Shown here piece by piece: positions 22,601 to 35,273 of a stretch of DNA of 64,000 nucleotides (its first letter is position 1; the number at the start of each line of letters is the position of its first letter). A program made the translations under genes and the position numbers. Origin of the DNA: Strongylocentrotus purpuratus. Its lineage: Eukaryota > Echinodermata > Echinoidea > Camarodonta > Strongylocentrotidae. The notes below the pieces were generated by a model that was given only the letters and a program-made list of their open reading frames with translations, ran no database searches and was not told where the DNA came from. The stretch is taken from contig NW_022145596.1 of assembly GCF_000002235.5 (NCBI RefSeq), positions 30,905,140 through 30,969,139 on the forward strand. Reading direction: 5' to 3'.

Positions 22601-25460
22601 TGTTAGAGTTGCAAATAACCTTGCAAAGTCATGAATTCCATCAAAGGCTTTTGTTCTCGTGAAGTTAAACATTGGGCAATGTCAATTCAAAGATTTACAC
22701 CTAATGTTGAGTATTGGTAAGGAGGGGAGTGGTTGTGGGAATTCAACCCAGTTGTGTTTACATATACATGTAAATGTATTTATTATACTGCCTATTCACA
22801 ACCAAGGCAAAAAGGAAATGGTCTCAAACCAATTCCATTAACGTAATTGGTTGACTTATTCATGATTTCAATATGATTGTCCATTATACATTATAAATTG
22901 TCATCATTCCACACCTACCTACAACATGGATAACAATTGTTACAGGTACATGTAGTTGAGTTATAACACTGGGATGATGCAAATATTCATTGACAACAGT
23001 CAATAATAAAGAAAATAGGTAAAGAAGAAATACAAATCTAACAAAATACAGAGGTATTATTACAGTATACTGTGGGTGTCAGACAAATTGTTATACATTT
23101 AACATTTGTCATGCATTGTAATTCAAGTTTTCACATTTCAAATTCTTAAACGAGGTTGTAACATTTCATTATCATTGGTATACATGTATCACCAGCAAAT
23201 TTTGAGAGGGGGAGGGGGCTGTCCCCTCTCCCCTCTTCAAAGATAAATCAAACTTGAGTTTTGCCACTTAGAGATTCAAATTCTACTTTGAGGGCTTCCC
23301 TGACATTCATCAGAAATTTTGTCCTAAAAAAATATCATGTACAATTTACATTGAGTTCACTGTCATCAAAAATTGAATTCAGTATGGCCTTAAAGTCTCT
23401 TCTATTTCTTGTCCTCCTGGGTAGCCTTTCATGAAACCGTCATAAGTAAAAGCTCACCGACATCCCAGTGAAACAGGTATTGTAATAAACATACATTTCA
23501 ATCGGATGTCGCCAGGCTTTTTCGTGAAACGCTGCCCTTTTCTCCCAAATCCCCCTTTCCCTCCCCTACCCTCCCCTTGCTTCCCTATTTACAGTGCAAG
23601 CCTATACAACACAATGGTTTCCAATTTCTTTTGTTTTCATGCAGGTTGGCAGGATTTATGGATAATAAACTAATAACCTGATTTAATGAGGGATAACCAA
23701 GAATGTACCATGGACACAATTCAATTTGATGTGAGAATTGGCAGCAAATGTAGCATGGGATCACCAATGGTTGAATGAATGCTTCATTGAATTGAGTTCA
23801 AATAAACAAATATTATAAAGGTCTATTGTGATCAGGTATCCCTAAATGTATATTAAGAAGACAATAGAAGGAATTGTTATATTCTACTCATTCATTGATA
23901 CAGATTTCATATACCCATGCCTCATGAACATTAATTTTACTACTAATATTACTTTTTATTCTGTTTAGTACAAAATGTAATTCATCTCCTTATTATATTA
24001 ACTGACTTTCATTTAAAACCATATAACCATTCATAATATTTTTGAGATTATTTTTGAGAATATTTCATGTCACATTTACACTACTTGTAATCTGTCACTA
24101 ACATTTCACAGTAACTTGAAACTCAATATTGAAATTTTAATTTGTATAATATAATTTCAATATCACATGAGTAGTTAAATTATTCTGAAAAAAATTTATT
24201 AAATCACTCATTCCTAAAATCTTGAGAAGAACTCTAAAAAGTATACAATATCATTCTTTGTCATAGTCATTTTTTAATCTATCTCATTATAACACAAAAG
24301 ACCCTTCCTCAAATTAAGGTGATAATATACATTTTTTCCTGATCCTACAATGGCATGCACTAATGATGTCATTTCTTCTACATCATGTCACTTACATCTA
24401 ACAATGAAACAAGGGCACAAGCCAAATAGGGTGGAAAATGGAAACCTTATTATGATAACCAAGGCAAGCCAATCCATGCCAAGTGCTTTGGGAGAACTGA
24501 TTTCATCATGGTTTTGTCTCTTGAACTATACCATAGATGCGGAATTCTGAGATCACTTGTGATGCATGAAAATGAACAGACCCAATTCAATTTGCAAGAA
24601 TCCACCTGGGAATGGGATGGGCAGATATAAGTAGAACAGATAAGGCATATTCACTGCTATCTTTTAGAAAATCACCTCTTAGAAGAAATACTGTAGGCCA
24701 TCAAGTATTCGGCCATCTTGAAATAAAAGAAGTTGCTAAATAACAAATATTTTATGTAGGCCTAGGCACATTTATTTATCTGCAACAATCTTCAAGAGAG
24801 TGAATAATGAAGGCATAACAACAAGAGGAGGAGCAAGAAGACACAGTTTGGCTTATAAATATGTACTGTATAATGATTGCAACTATTATGTCCTTATCAT
24901 CAAGGAGTTACTACACTCCTTGTTATCATATATACATGTAATATTGTTATGAAAAATTATACACAATCTTTGTTTATTGATAAAAAAACTATGTTAATTG
25001 CTAAGTGTTATTATAATTATGTATACAGGTTATTGTTCCAAATAATGTTTTTGTTTCTTTTGTATCAGCGTTCTGATTAGTATTCTGTAAGGAATCAATT
25101 ATTAATATCATTATACTACCCAGTACTGAATCTACCAACTGGAAGATACATAGTAGAATTGTGAGGGAAAAGGAGATACAGGCTTTATGGGGGAAGAAAT
25201 AGAAACAAAAGAAATGGAATAGAAATTTGAAAGGAAAAAAATACTTTGAAAATAGTCAAGAGAAAGTGAAAGAAGATCAAACTGACAGAGACTTCATCAT
25301 GACTAATTGTAACCACATGGTTTATACAGCTGACAGGTGACCACAAACATTTTAAGGTCATGTATTCTTAGATTTCATAATGTGTGGGATATTTTTGTAT
25401 CCCGATACACATCTTCAAGCAGCTTATAAACTGATTGTCATTATAATGTCACTCAAGAAT
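19641..25460. other. long AT-rich gene-free stretch
   Basis: No supportable coding gene. A repeat 3' tail lies at 20,390-20,465 (separate entry), and a GCACTTTACATAA motif near 22,085 is reminiscent of invertebrate SINE/LINE 3' ends but too short to classify. The 141-codon frame at 22,036-22,461 has no recognisable domain and is probably chance. Confidence 0.55.
20390..20465 (+). mobile_element. SINE/LINE-type 3' tail fragment
   Basis: AAAGCGCTTAGAGAAATTGT, then AAGCGCTATTTAAAAGC, then an AT-rich tail with TACTAATAAT. The AGCGCTAT...AATAAT layout matches the tail of the SINE ending at 59,092. No tRNA head was found upstream, so it is a 5'-truncated copy or a related element. Confidence 0.5.
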
Positions 25461-25462
25461 TA

Positions 25463-26063
25463 TGGTGGCCCTGAAGGGACATCGCGAATAGACTGAATCG
25501 TTAAAAATATGCGATAAAATTCACGATATCGTCAATTTTATCGCATATTTTTCACGAAGAAATTCACGAAATTGACGATATCGTGAACTTTATCGTGAAC
25601 TTTTCACGATGAAATTGACGATATCGTGAATTTTATCGTGAAAAGTTCACGATATAAAGTTCACGATATCGTCAATTTTATCGTGTACTCTATCGTGTAC
25701 TCTATCGTGTACTCTATCGTGTACTCTCCTGACGGGCGCTTCGTAAACAAAACCAGCCCTAGCTGGGGGAGACAGAGAGAAGGAAAAAATGGAAAGGGAA
25801 AGAGAAGATAAAAGGAAAGAAAGAATAAGAAGAAGAAAAGAGGGAAACGGGGGGGGGGGGGGGGGGGGGCGAAGGGCTCTTGCCTCCTCCTCACCCCCCC
25901 CCCCCCCCCCCCGCCAAAAATAAATAAGGAGAGAGAGAAGGGAAAGGGAAAGGGAAAGAAAATATAAAAGGAAAGAAAGAAGAGGAAGAAGGAAAGAGGG
26001 AAACGGGGGAAGCGCGAAAGGCTCTTACCTCCCCCCCCCCCCCCCCCCCGCCAAAAAAATTTT

Positions 26064-26095
<32 letters not shown>

Positions 26096-27489
26096 AGGGA
26101 AAGGGAAAGAAAGAAGAGGAATAAGAGGGAAACAGGGGAAGGGCGAAGGGCTCTTGCCTCCTCCCCCCCCCCCTCCGCCAAAAATAAATAAGAGAGAGAA
26201 GGGAAAGGGACAGAAAATATAAAGGAAAGAAAGAAGAGAAATAAGAAGGAAAGAGGGAAACGGGGGAAGGGCGAAGGGCTCTTGCCTCCTCCCTCCCCAC
26301 CCCCGCCAAAAAAATAAATAAGAGATAGAGAGAGAAGGGAAAGGGAAAGGGAAAGAGAAGATAAAAGGAAAGAAAGAAGAGGAAGAAGAAGAAGAAAAGA
26401 GGGAAACGGGGGCGAAGGGCTCTTGCATCCCCCCGCCCAAAAATAAATAAGAGAGAGAGAGAGAGAAGGGAAAGGGAAAGAGAATAAAAAGGAAAGGAAG
26501 AAGAATAAGAAGAAAAGAGGGGCTCTTGTCTCCTCCCCCCCCCCCTCCCGCGCCAACAAATAAATAGGAGAGAGAGAGAGAAAGAGAGAAGGGAAAGGGA
26601 AAGGGAAAGAAAATATAAAAGGAAAGAAAGAAGAAGAAGACGGAAAGAGGGAAACGGGGGAAGGGCGAAAGGCTCTTACCTCCCCCTCCCCCCTCCCGCC
26701 ATAAAGGAAAGAGAAGGGAGAGGGAAAGAAAATATAAAAGGAAAGAAAGAAGAGGAAAAAGAATAAGAAAAGAGGGAAACAGGGGCGAAGAGCTCTTGCC
26801 TCCTTTCTTTTCTTTCTTTTCCTTTCTTTCCTATTCTCCCTCTTTTTCGTTTTTCTCTTTCTTTCTTCTCTTTCCCTTTCCTTCTCTCTCTCTCTCTTAT
26901 TTATTTTTTGGCGGGGGGCGGGGGGACGAGGCAAGAGCCCTTTGCCCCCGTTTCCCTCTTTTCTTCTTCTTCTTCCTCTTCTTTCTTTCCTTTTATCTTC
27001 ACTTTCCCTTTCCCTTCTCTCTCTCTCTCTCTGATTTATTTTTTGGCGGGGAGGGGGGGGGGGTGAGGAGGAGGCAAGAGCCCTTCGCCCCCCCCCCCCC
27101 CCCCCCCCCCCCCCCGTTTCCCTCTTTCCTTCTTATTATTCTTTCTTTCCTTTTATCTTCTCTTTCCCTTTCCCTTTTTTCCTTCTCTCTGTCTCCCCCA
27201 GCTAGGGCTGGTTTTGTTTACGAAGCGCCCGTCAGGAGAGTACACGATAGAGTACACGATAGAGTACACGATAAAATTGACGATATCGTGAACTTTATAT
27301 CGTGAACTTTTCACGATAAAATTCACGATATCGTCAATTTCATCATGAAAAGTTCACGATAAAGTTCACGATATCGTCAATTTCGTGAATTTCTTCGTGA
27401 AAAATATGCGATAAAATTGACGATATCGTGAATTTTATCGCATATTTTTCACGATTTAGTCTATTCGCGATGTCCCTTCAGGGCCACCA
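25463..27489. mobile_element. 2-kb foldback element with about 310- to 330-bp terminal inverted repeats
   Basis: Left end TGGTGGCCCTGAAGGGACAT is inverted at the right end; TA flanks both ends (25,461-25,462 and 27,490-27,491). Each arm has four copies of the palindromic core ACGATATCGT and a 12-bp direct repeat TCGTGTACTCTA (four copies left, three right), then CTTCGTAAACAAAACCAGCC. Between the arms lie about eight direct purine-rich units of 103-150 bp (marker CTCTTGCCTCC at 25,877, 26,022, 26,151, 26,279, 26,420, 26,523, 26,673, 26,793) and two or more inverted units near 26,930 and 27,070, with runs of up to 21 G and 28 C. No transposase. Long Phe/Leu/Ser/Pro-rich frames here are artefacts. 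Best read as a non-autonomous foldback DNA transposon; superfamily not assigned. Confidence 0.85.
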
Positions 27490-27491
27490 TA

Positions 27492-30400
27492 AAGGATACC
27501 AATTTAAGAATACATCTGTCAGTTGGAATTAATTAAATTATGGGCAAACATGAGGTAAATGTAATTGGTTCTTGGTATCACATGAACATAAACAGATATT
27601 TTGGTCTGATCCAAGCTTTGAGCGCTGACATGGGTTGCAAACAATCATCAATATAGAACAGTTAAACTACAGGTGCTTGTGCCTTGTGGTCATTATCACA
27701 ATAATTATGGTACAAATTAGGTTGGACTTGACCATAAAATCATTCATTCATTCTATTCATGGTCAAACTGGTCTAAATGAGATTGATTGAGTGTTGATAG
27801 TGTAATTCACATTATCCATGAATTAGCAGATTAATTCCAGCCAGACGGTGGAAGGAATGCAAGTAATCTCCACAGTGCAGACTATTGGTTGACCTTCGAC
27901 CCGCATTAATCACTGCATCAGGTCAATGGAAACCCTCTGATTTATTGACTTTACCGGTAGATATCTCATGCAAACTGATACTGGATAGCCAGCACTTAAT
28001 CTAAGGATAACTACTTGATCTACAGTGTGTATGTAGCCTGATCTCCAGTTCAAAATTGAATTGTTTAATGAATGCACAAATTTTGAACGTGTATTTCATT
28101 GAAACAATATTTAATTTCAACACGAACAGAAAATTTTGCATATATCCAAACAACTACGATGCTTATTTGTTTTTCTTTCTGATTGTACAAAACTTGTAAT
28201 ATATTAAATATTAAATATTCAATTTCTAAACATAATTTATTAATCACAGCCTGGCATATATATAATATTCAGTTGTATTGGATGTGAAACTACATGTATA
28301 GTACTTCTGTTGTAATCAAAGACAAAGAGTTCATATCATTTACACTGCCTCTATACACCTACAATATACACATGAAGGCCAATATGGTGTCAGCGCTCCC
28401 AAAAGATTTACTTTGGGAGATAATTTTGCCCATAAAACAGTTTTGAAATGAAGTATGGCTCCTAAATGGAGATCATGGAATGGTGTCATACCATCTTCAA
28501 CATGTACAGTACACTGTACATGTAAATTTACAACTGTAAAGTTACTACAGGTCATGTTGACTGAGAAATTGAAGAAGAACAAAATTGAGTCTGATGTGAA
28601 TCACAATTTAAAATCCTTTGTTCTCAATCTATTTTTACCCATCCTAACTTGGCCTCTTAATTTTTCAAATTTCTCATTTTTTTCTCCATTAGTCGTGGAA
28701 TACCGGTACTTTGTTTTTGGACGTCACATTTAATCGTCAGATTGAGTATCAGTGATACCGGTACTTAAAATTTGAAACCAACAAAAATCATCACTTTTAG
28801 AAAAGCAATAATCTCCTTTATAAAAACCTAGGCATACATTGTTGAATTGTAATTTACCGAGTAGTTTAGCCTGATAACTTTATAGTTTATAACTAAATCA
28901 ACCTGGATGTACCAAAACTTCTATTCTGCATCTGTTTGAAACATTTGGACTACATTTTTCACAAAATCTGCTTTTGAAAATAACATGTACATGTAGCAAG
29001 CCGAGTGTTCAGATGTACCTATTTCTAAGTACCAGCAAATATAAAGAAGGACTTCCTAGAGTCCCTACTTATGTCATTATGAGACGGGGTGTGGTTACAT
29101 TTCACAGAGGATTATCAGATTATTAAGCAAACAGAGTCTGTGTGTAACACCCCAATATAAACAGACAATTCATGCTGGTCAGAAGTTAATCATCGGACTT
29201 ATTGACCTCTCGGCATTGAACTCTGAACAGGTGGAAGGCCTACTCAGCGTGAACAGCATGAGATACTGGCATGTGCAAGATATAACAAGATAACTCTATC
29301 ACTTGGCAAAGTGTCCTTATTGATTGGTAACAACAGTTTCTTTCTATTATCTTTGATGATGAGAAAGCACAATCTGATTTCATCAGCAATCTTCTGTCTT
29401 ACCTTTTTGATCAATGCTTATCATGTCAGGATTGCACTCAAAATTAAAGACTAAGTACTGTCAGGATTTGAAGAAATGAAACCCAGTGTGATGGACATTC
29501 ATTTCAATTTGGTCAAATGAAACAAATTACATGAGTACCTTCATACAAAATGTTTGCTTCTAAAAGGATTTTGAATGTACATGCTTGCATAGCATAACAC
29601 ACACTAGTAATACATGTACTCTTGTTCAAGAAACATGAAGGCATACTTCAACAAAATGTTAGGTTTAACCTCTGAAGAAAGATGTTTTATACTGAAGCAG
29701 TCATTCATAATTCATCCATTAAGAGCCAAAGGGGTATTAATATACTCCATGTAAAATTACAGTATGTGAGTTAACACACTGAAATTGAATTTTTGTAAGG
29801 GAAATTCTGCAGGAGAATTAATACAACCAACTCTCTACAACAAGTGTGAAAAACAATTCATCTCCATCCAGCAATACACTACCTGATTACCACTGTTTCC
29901 ATGGTGATATGATAAGTGGGTACACTAAAGAGGCATGCTGCCCGAAATAGGTGCATATTAATGAGAAGGTGTGGATCAAGGAAAGCCAAAGCACTTGTAA
30001 GTGAAGTGGGTAATATGGTTTGTTTACTGGAACTACGGTGTATTGTAAAACCACCAGCCAAAGTCTAAAAGCGGATGTATTGGACGAGTTGGACGACTGC
30101 TCCTGATTATAAAAACCATCAGATTGGATGGGTGCCCATTTCTTTCAATGGATTAGGGGGTTAGCCTGTTATTTGGAAGAATTGGGTGTAATTCAGAAGA
30201 ATTGGGTGTAATCTGCCCAGTGTAATTAATTTAAGTATGAGAATGATTATTTGACTGAGCTATATAATGCCAGTGACAAAACACAGGAATACACAGGAAG
30301 GAGTAGGCCCATAGAATAATCAAAGGGGTGGAGGAAGTGTGTGTAGCTTACACATTCAAACAAGAAAGTGACCCAAATGAGATAGAAGGAATAAAGATGC

Positions 30401-30947
30401 TGCATTGCTGATACTAAAGAATATTGAAATGATTCAGCGAAAAAGGGCAAATTTATGAGCAGTAAGTTCAACATAATTTACATCTAAAGGTAATAATCAA
30501 ACATAAATACTGTACATGCAGATAAAAGAAGAAGCGAAATTGCTATTGGCCCAGTCAGTGTGTGTAAAATACCAACAGTATTACAGTACTATTAAAGGTA
30601 AAAAGTACCATGACGTAAACTGGAGGCATGAACCCTGCAGTACGTTATCTGAGATGCCATTGCACATTCCATCCATGCCTCTAAGCGATGAGGCCTTTCC
30701 CTTCGTCCCCCATCCAATTAACCAACTCCTGTCTATCTGACAGTCTGCAATTACATCTATTGAATCTCTATAATGAGTAAGTACTATGGATGGTAATACA
30801 TCATAAAAGCAAATTATGCAAATTGCGCATCACAGCCAAATCAAGAGATGGCAGAAAAGGATTGATTTATTTGATTATTTGCAGAATGTAAGTTGTAGAG
30901 AGAGAGAAAAGAAGGAGGGAGTGACATACATGTACTGTACATGTAGA
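27492..30947. other. non-coding stretch
   Basis: AT-rich, no gene seen. Short palindromic ACATGTACAGTACACTGTACATGT-type sequence near 28,499 is part of the window-wide TACATGTA enrichment. Confidence 0.55.
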
Positions 30948-31162
30948 CACTATGAACATGACTGACAAAGAAAGCGGACAAAATATACAGTTCCTCAGGT
31001 AGACAAAGGAACATCCCTTTACTGCTATTATGTAGAAATGTGCAGAACAGGTGTCACATGCATACTCACCCTTTTTACATAATAGCAGTGAAGGGATGTT
31101 CTTTTGTCTACCTGAGGAACTGTATAATTTATCCGCTTTCTTTGTCAGTCATGTTCATAGTG
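30948..31162. repeat. long inverted repeat, 86-bp arms, 43-nt spacer
   Basis: Left arm 30,948-31,033 begins CACTATGAACATGACTGACA; right arm 31,077-31,162 ends TGTCAGTCATGTTCATAGTG. The arms pair over 86 positions with about four mismatches; two of these would be G:U wobbles in a plus-strand RNA. There are no obvious target-site duplications and no transposon-like end motif. It could be a MITE, a hairpin-RNA locus, or a local inverted duplication. Confidence 0.85.
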
Positions 31163-32404
31163 AGAGAGTTGTGGTGATAAAAACCAATATTTTAACTCTA
31201 AACTCATTTCTTAATTCATATCGCACACACAAACATATTTACATTATTGGTGCTTTATGATACTTTATGGCCCATGTGAATTTCTAATGGCCAGATAGCA
31301 TGAGCATTATGTACATGGATAAATTATTGCTACATGTACTAGTCGTAGGTCTGTTGTATACTGATTAGCAATTACTGAACACTTTCTATCCCCCTTTCCT
31401 CCTGAAATCAATTACCGGGCTCATTAGTATCATCGTTAATGGACTCTAATTATCATCCATCTATCAGGATGCATTTACCATTTGCAATTATCACAAATAG
31501 ATGCACAGGGTATACTATCTTAATGGTAGTAGTAGTAGAAGTGAAGCCTACAAAATATATTTGAAAATATATACATGTAAATGTATAATATATCATATAG
31601 GCCATGCATCCCTTGTCTGCTTTCTTTTTCTCTTTCTCTCTAATTTAATCTTTCTCTTGACTTTCTCTGAGCTCTGATCGATCTCTTTCTCTCTCTCCCT
31701 CTTTCTTGCTCTCTAATTCTCTCTATTATAAAAAAAAAATAATGGAAGGGGAAACATATGATGGGAAGATTGCAAAAGGAATTAATTTTTTAAAGGGTAA
31801 TAAAGATCATTAATTATGATTACGTGTACACTGGCAGAATTAATATACATGTAGATGTAGATGATGAACATGTAGTTCCTCATATTTTTTACATCATTAT
31901 CTTTCATGAGCCCCAAATTATGTGAACGAGTCACTGTATAATAGAGTGATTTCAGAATGATATTGCCCTCCGGAAGGACACATTAAAACATTCCTTCGCA
32001 CATTTCCAAGTTTTGAACTCTTCAACCCGACTTGAAAAATTGTAGAAATGTGTTTGAAATGTGTTTCAAAAGGAAGAATTGGACTCATAAGTCTAATATC
32101 CAACGCAGGAAGTGATTCAGGAATGAGCTCTGAATGTTATGATTATAGAACTCCCTGCATTTAGAAGAGAATAATATTGAGCAGAAGAGAATAATATTGA
32201 GCAGAAGAGTAAGATTGGGAGAAGGAGAAATAGAACAGGAGAATATTAGATGGAGAGAGAGAGAGGGTTCGCTCAAAACAAAACAGGGAAAATGGGGAGA
32301 TAGATAGAAAGAGAGAGAGGGTGAGAGGAGAAAGATGAGATGGTTCTAAAATACAAATAGCAGGAAGACAAGAAGATGAATATTTGATTATTTTGTTTTA
32401 ATTA
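31163..32404. other. non-coding stretch
   Basis: No gene seen. It includes a CT-rich patch (31,620-31,725) and a 22-bp direct duplication AGAATAATATTGAGCAGAAG near 32,167. Confidence 0.55.
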
Positions 32405-32797
32405 TTAAAGATAAACTTTAGTACTGGTAATGCGATTGAATTGTGAAAGAAAATGTGTGGAAAGGATCAGAAACAGTTGATCATGTAGCATGTAAGTATT
32501 GGTGTGCACTGCAAGGTTCTGGAGTCATCAAAATCATAATAAATTTGACCGAGTCTTGGTAAAGTAACAAGCACTCACATAGAAAGCTATATATGGGACA
32601 ACACACATGGTGTCGGGGCTAGTACTACCTTGATTTCCTTGTCTTTCTATGCTCATTACTCAGCCAGTACACATTTTCTTCCAAAATTGTTTGGCACATG
32701 TCATTTATTTGTAATCTTGAACATTCATTGTAAGTTTCGTTTGATTCTGTGAGAATTTTTTAAATTTTTTTTTACCAGTACTGGAGTTTATCTTTAA
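32405..32797 (+). mobile_element. TTAA-type MITE family, recent copy A
   Basis: Begins TTAAAGATAAACTTTAGTAC and ends with the inverted GTACTGGAGTTTATCTTTAA. TTAA is present at both ends; because the repeat overlaps it, the true target duplication could be TTAA, TA or TAA. The interior is non-coding and nearly identical to the copy at 62,217-62,604, with only a handful of substitutions and short indels, so both inserted recently. Confidence 0.88.
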
Positions 32798-34062
32798 CAT
32801 TGAAAGTCCCCTATGTACAGTGGGGTCTTACAACCCCCACCCCCCCCCCCCCCTTCTCCTCTGTTTCAAAACATACAATATGTACAGATACAGAGGACAA
32901 AGACAAAGAATATGACGGGGAAAAGAAGAAAAAGCATGGAGATGAAGAGGGGGTAGGGAGCTGGGAGAAAGAAGAGAAAGAATTTACTAACAGAACAGAA
33001 AGAGAAGAGAAACACCCTATGTTCAAAAACTACATTATATTCATATGTGTTTCTTTATTCATCTTTTGAACCCCTCCTGACTTTTGGGCATCCAGGAGAG
33101 ATGAATTTGACCCCAATGAATTATTCAACTGCCCATGTTTTTCAACGGCTGCACAGAGCCTTTCATATCAAACTTAATTTATCTTCACAGTTGCAGAGGG
33201 GTAAATAAGTTTTGTATAACTTTAAGCCAACTTCCGATGTACGATTCCAAGGTATGACTATCTATTCCCACGATTGTCTCAGGAACTGTACAGGGGCACT
33301 GTAAATACAGTGTAACCAGAGTCACTTGTTTTTCACAATATACTGAAAACCAGACAACAACTTCTTCTCACTTTCCCTTGTTTTCATATGGTCTAAACTT
33401 TTCACCTCTGTATTTTCAACCAATTATATAAAGAATAGGGAGGGCCGTTCAGAGGTGTTCTTTGTCGTTTTATTGATCTATCTTGTCTCTCTTACAGCTT
33501 CAACAATACCGTATGAGATAGAGAGATAGGGGAAGCCCTTTGGGGTAAACAGACAAATTGGATAAATGGAGAGAGCAACTTCCCACTTCTCTGTCTTTTT
33601 AGCTTTACTTTATTTTCTATCTTCAAGTTTAGTGACAGCCATCTTGCTGCATATAGTGAAAGTTAAATTCTGTATCATTGATGATTGATATTTAAAAGTT
33701 GTAGAATAATTACACATAAAATGACATGTTACAAGGTTACATAGAACTTTTAAGTTAATGTAATTTCAACTGTTGGTATGTATAAATGGGACAAACTCGC
33801 CTAAAAAGAAATCATATATTTAACTTGTTTTATTGCGACAGAATCCAAGCCGTTCAGTTTCATGTAGGTGCATGTTGTGAATTACAACTGGAGGATTATA
33901 ATTCAGATTTCTTTAATCTTGTTCCAATCAATTCTCACAGAACTCCTGCTTTGAATAATTCTATTGAAAGGTCCCAGGAAGGGTTTTTTTTGGGGAGGAA
34001 GTCTCCCAACCTGATATACATCAAGACCTACAAGTGTGAAGTTGTTTACATGTACCTGAAAA
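32798..34062. other. non-coding stretch
   Basis: No supportable gene. A poly-C tract lies near 32,839 and a Lys/Glu-rich frame beside it has no recognisable domain. Confidence 0.55.
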
Positions 34063-34439
34063 GGCGCGTCTTCATCATCTCGAGATTGCCAAATAGCCCA
34101 CTATTTCTGATTTGGGAAATAATTCCGAAGTAACAAATCGCGTCTTCATCAGCTCGAGATTCGACCTCGGAACTTGAAACTTGACTTTGAGAAATTAGCT
34201 CGAGATATTTTGCTCAGCGTTAGCGCATAGTGCGAATCTTCGGTCTAGTGAAGACGCATCGGACAAATAGCTGGATATTTTGCAAACTATCCCAAGATAT
34301 TTTGGGATGACAATCCCGACCAAATATCCTTCTAATTGCTCCTTCGGTCTGATGAAGACACAAATTAGCTGGATAGTTTGCGATCGGGATAGTTCAAATA
34401 GTTGGATATTTGACAATCTCGAGATAGTGAAGACAGGCC
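34063..34439 (-). mobile_element. TCTCGAGAT foldback MITE, copy 2
   Basis: Left end GGCGCGTCTTCATCATCTCG and right end CGAGATAGTGAAGACAGGCC match the ends of the element at 15,012-15,336 in reverse orientation. Shared interior blocks include AGCTCGAGATATTTTGCTCA, GCGCATAGTGCGA and TGGGATGACAATCCCGACCA. No clear target duplication is visible here. It carries an extra internal end-like segment (CGTCTTCATCAGCTCGAGAT at about 34,141), suggesting a nested or rearranged copy. Confidence 0.8.
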
Positions 34440-35273
34440 TTAGTGTGAACACACCCAGGTGAGGGAGGGGTGGCCGGGGAAGGGGGCAAGGAAGAGGGAT
34501 AAGGTGTGCACAAACAGAAGAGTCACCTAACTTAAGAATAAACAAATAACATCTAGCAGAAACTTAAGACTTCACCCAAAGTGAATGAGGCAGACATGTT
34601 ACACTGCGTTGGGTCTCAGCGCCGTCATCCATGTACATGTAGTCAATGATGTATTGCACAACAGATAGTGGTACCCAAATCTCTATTATGTGTTAGTATT
34701 AATTTTGATACACGTACATAAAGGTACGTTTTAAAATTCAAGGGAAATTGTGTGATCCCTTTGATGAATTCAACCATATCATCACATACATGTACATTTA
34801 TCAATAAACTATTGTAAACTGCAAAGTAAAAGCAAGGTATTTGCAAGCAAAATGGAAATTACTCCACTCCTCAGTCAAGTAGAAAATCTCATGGCTATTT
34901 GAATTTTGAACTAGGAGTTTATTCTTGGCATAGAGACAACAGAAAATAAGCACATATTTTGATCCCGCCCAAAAAACAAAAATCAAATCAAAATAAATTC
35001 AAAACCTTTTGATTCCTTCCAATTCGATTGTCACCTGCATATAGTATTTTGTAGAACCAATTAATCAGAGTTGAGTGGATGTAAGACCTTATATTAAAAG
35101 CAAGAAAGTCCAGCAAGCAATCCCTCTTCTTCATAGTTCACCTGACATCAGGAGCATGTCTGCCCTTTGTTACAAAGCAACTGGAGGGAATGAGTCAACA
35201 GCATTATACTGCTACACACTGCTCCTACCTTAACAAGTCAATGTACACCTGAAGCTTTGATATATCCCTTTAA
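34440..35273. other. non-coding stretch
   Basis: AT-rich; no gene or repeat recognised. Confidence 0.55.

Noticed and set aside
25661-27305. Open frames of 169-290 codons on both strands rich in Phe, Leu, Ser, Pro and Gly
   Set aside because: They lie entirely in purine/pyrimidine repeats of the foldback element; any frame of such repeats stays open, and there is no domain or start context.
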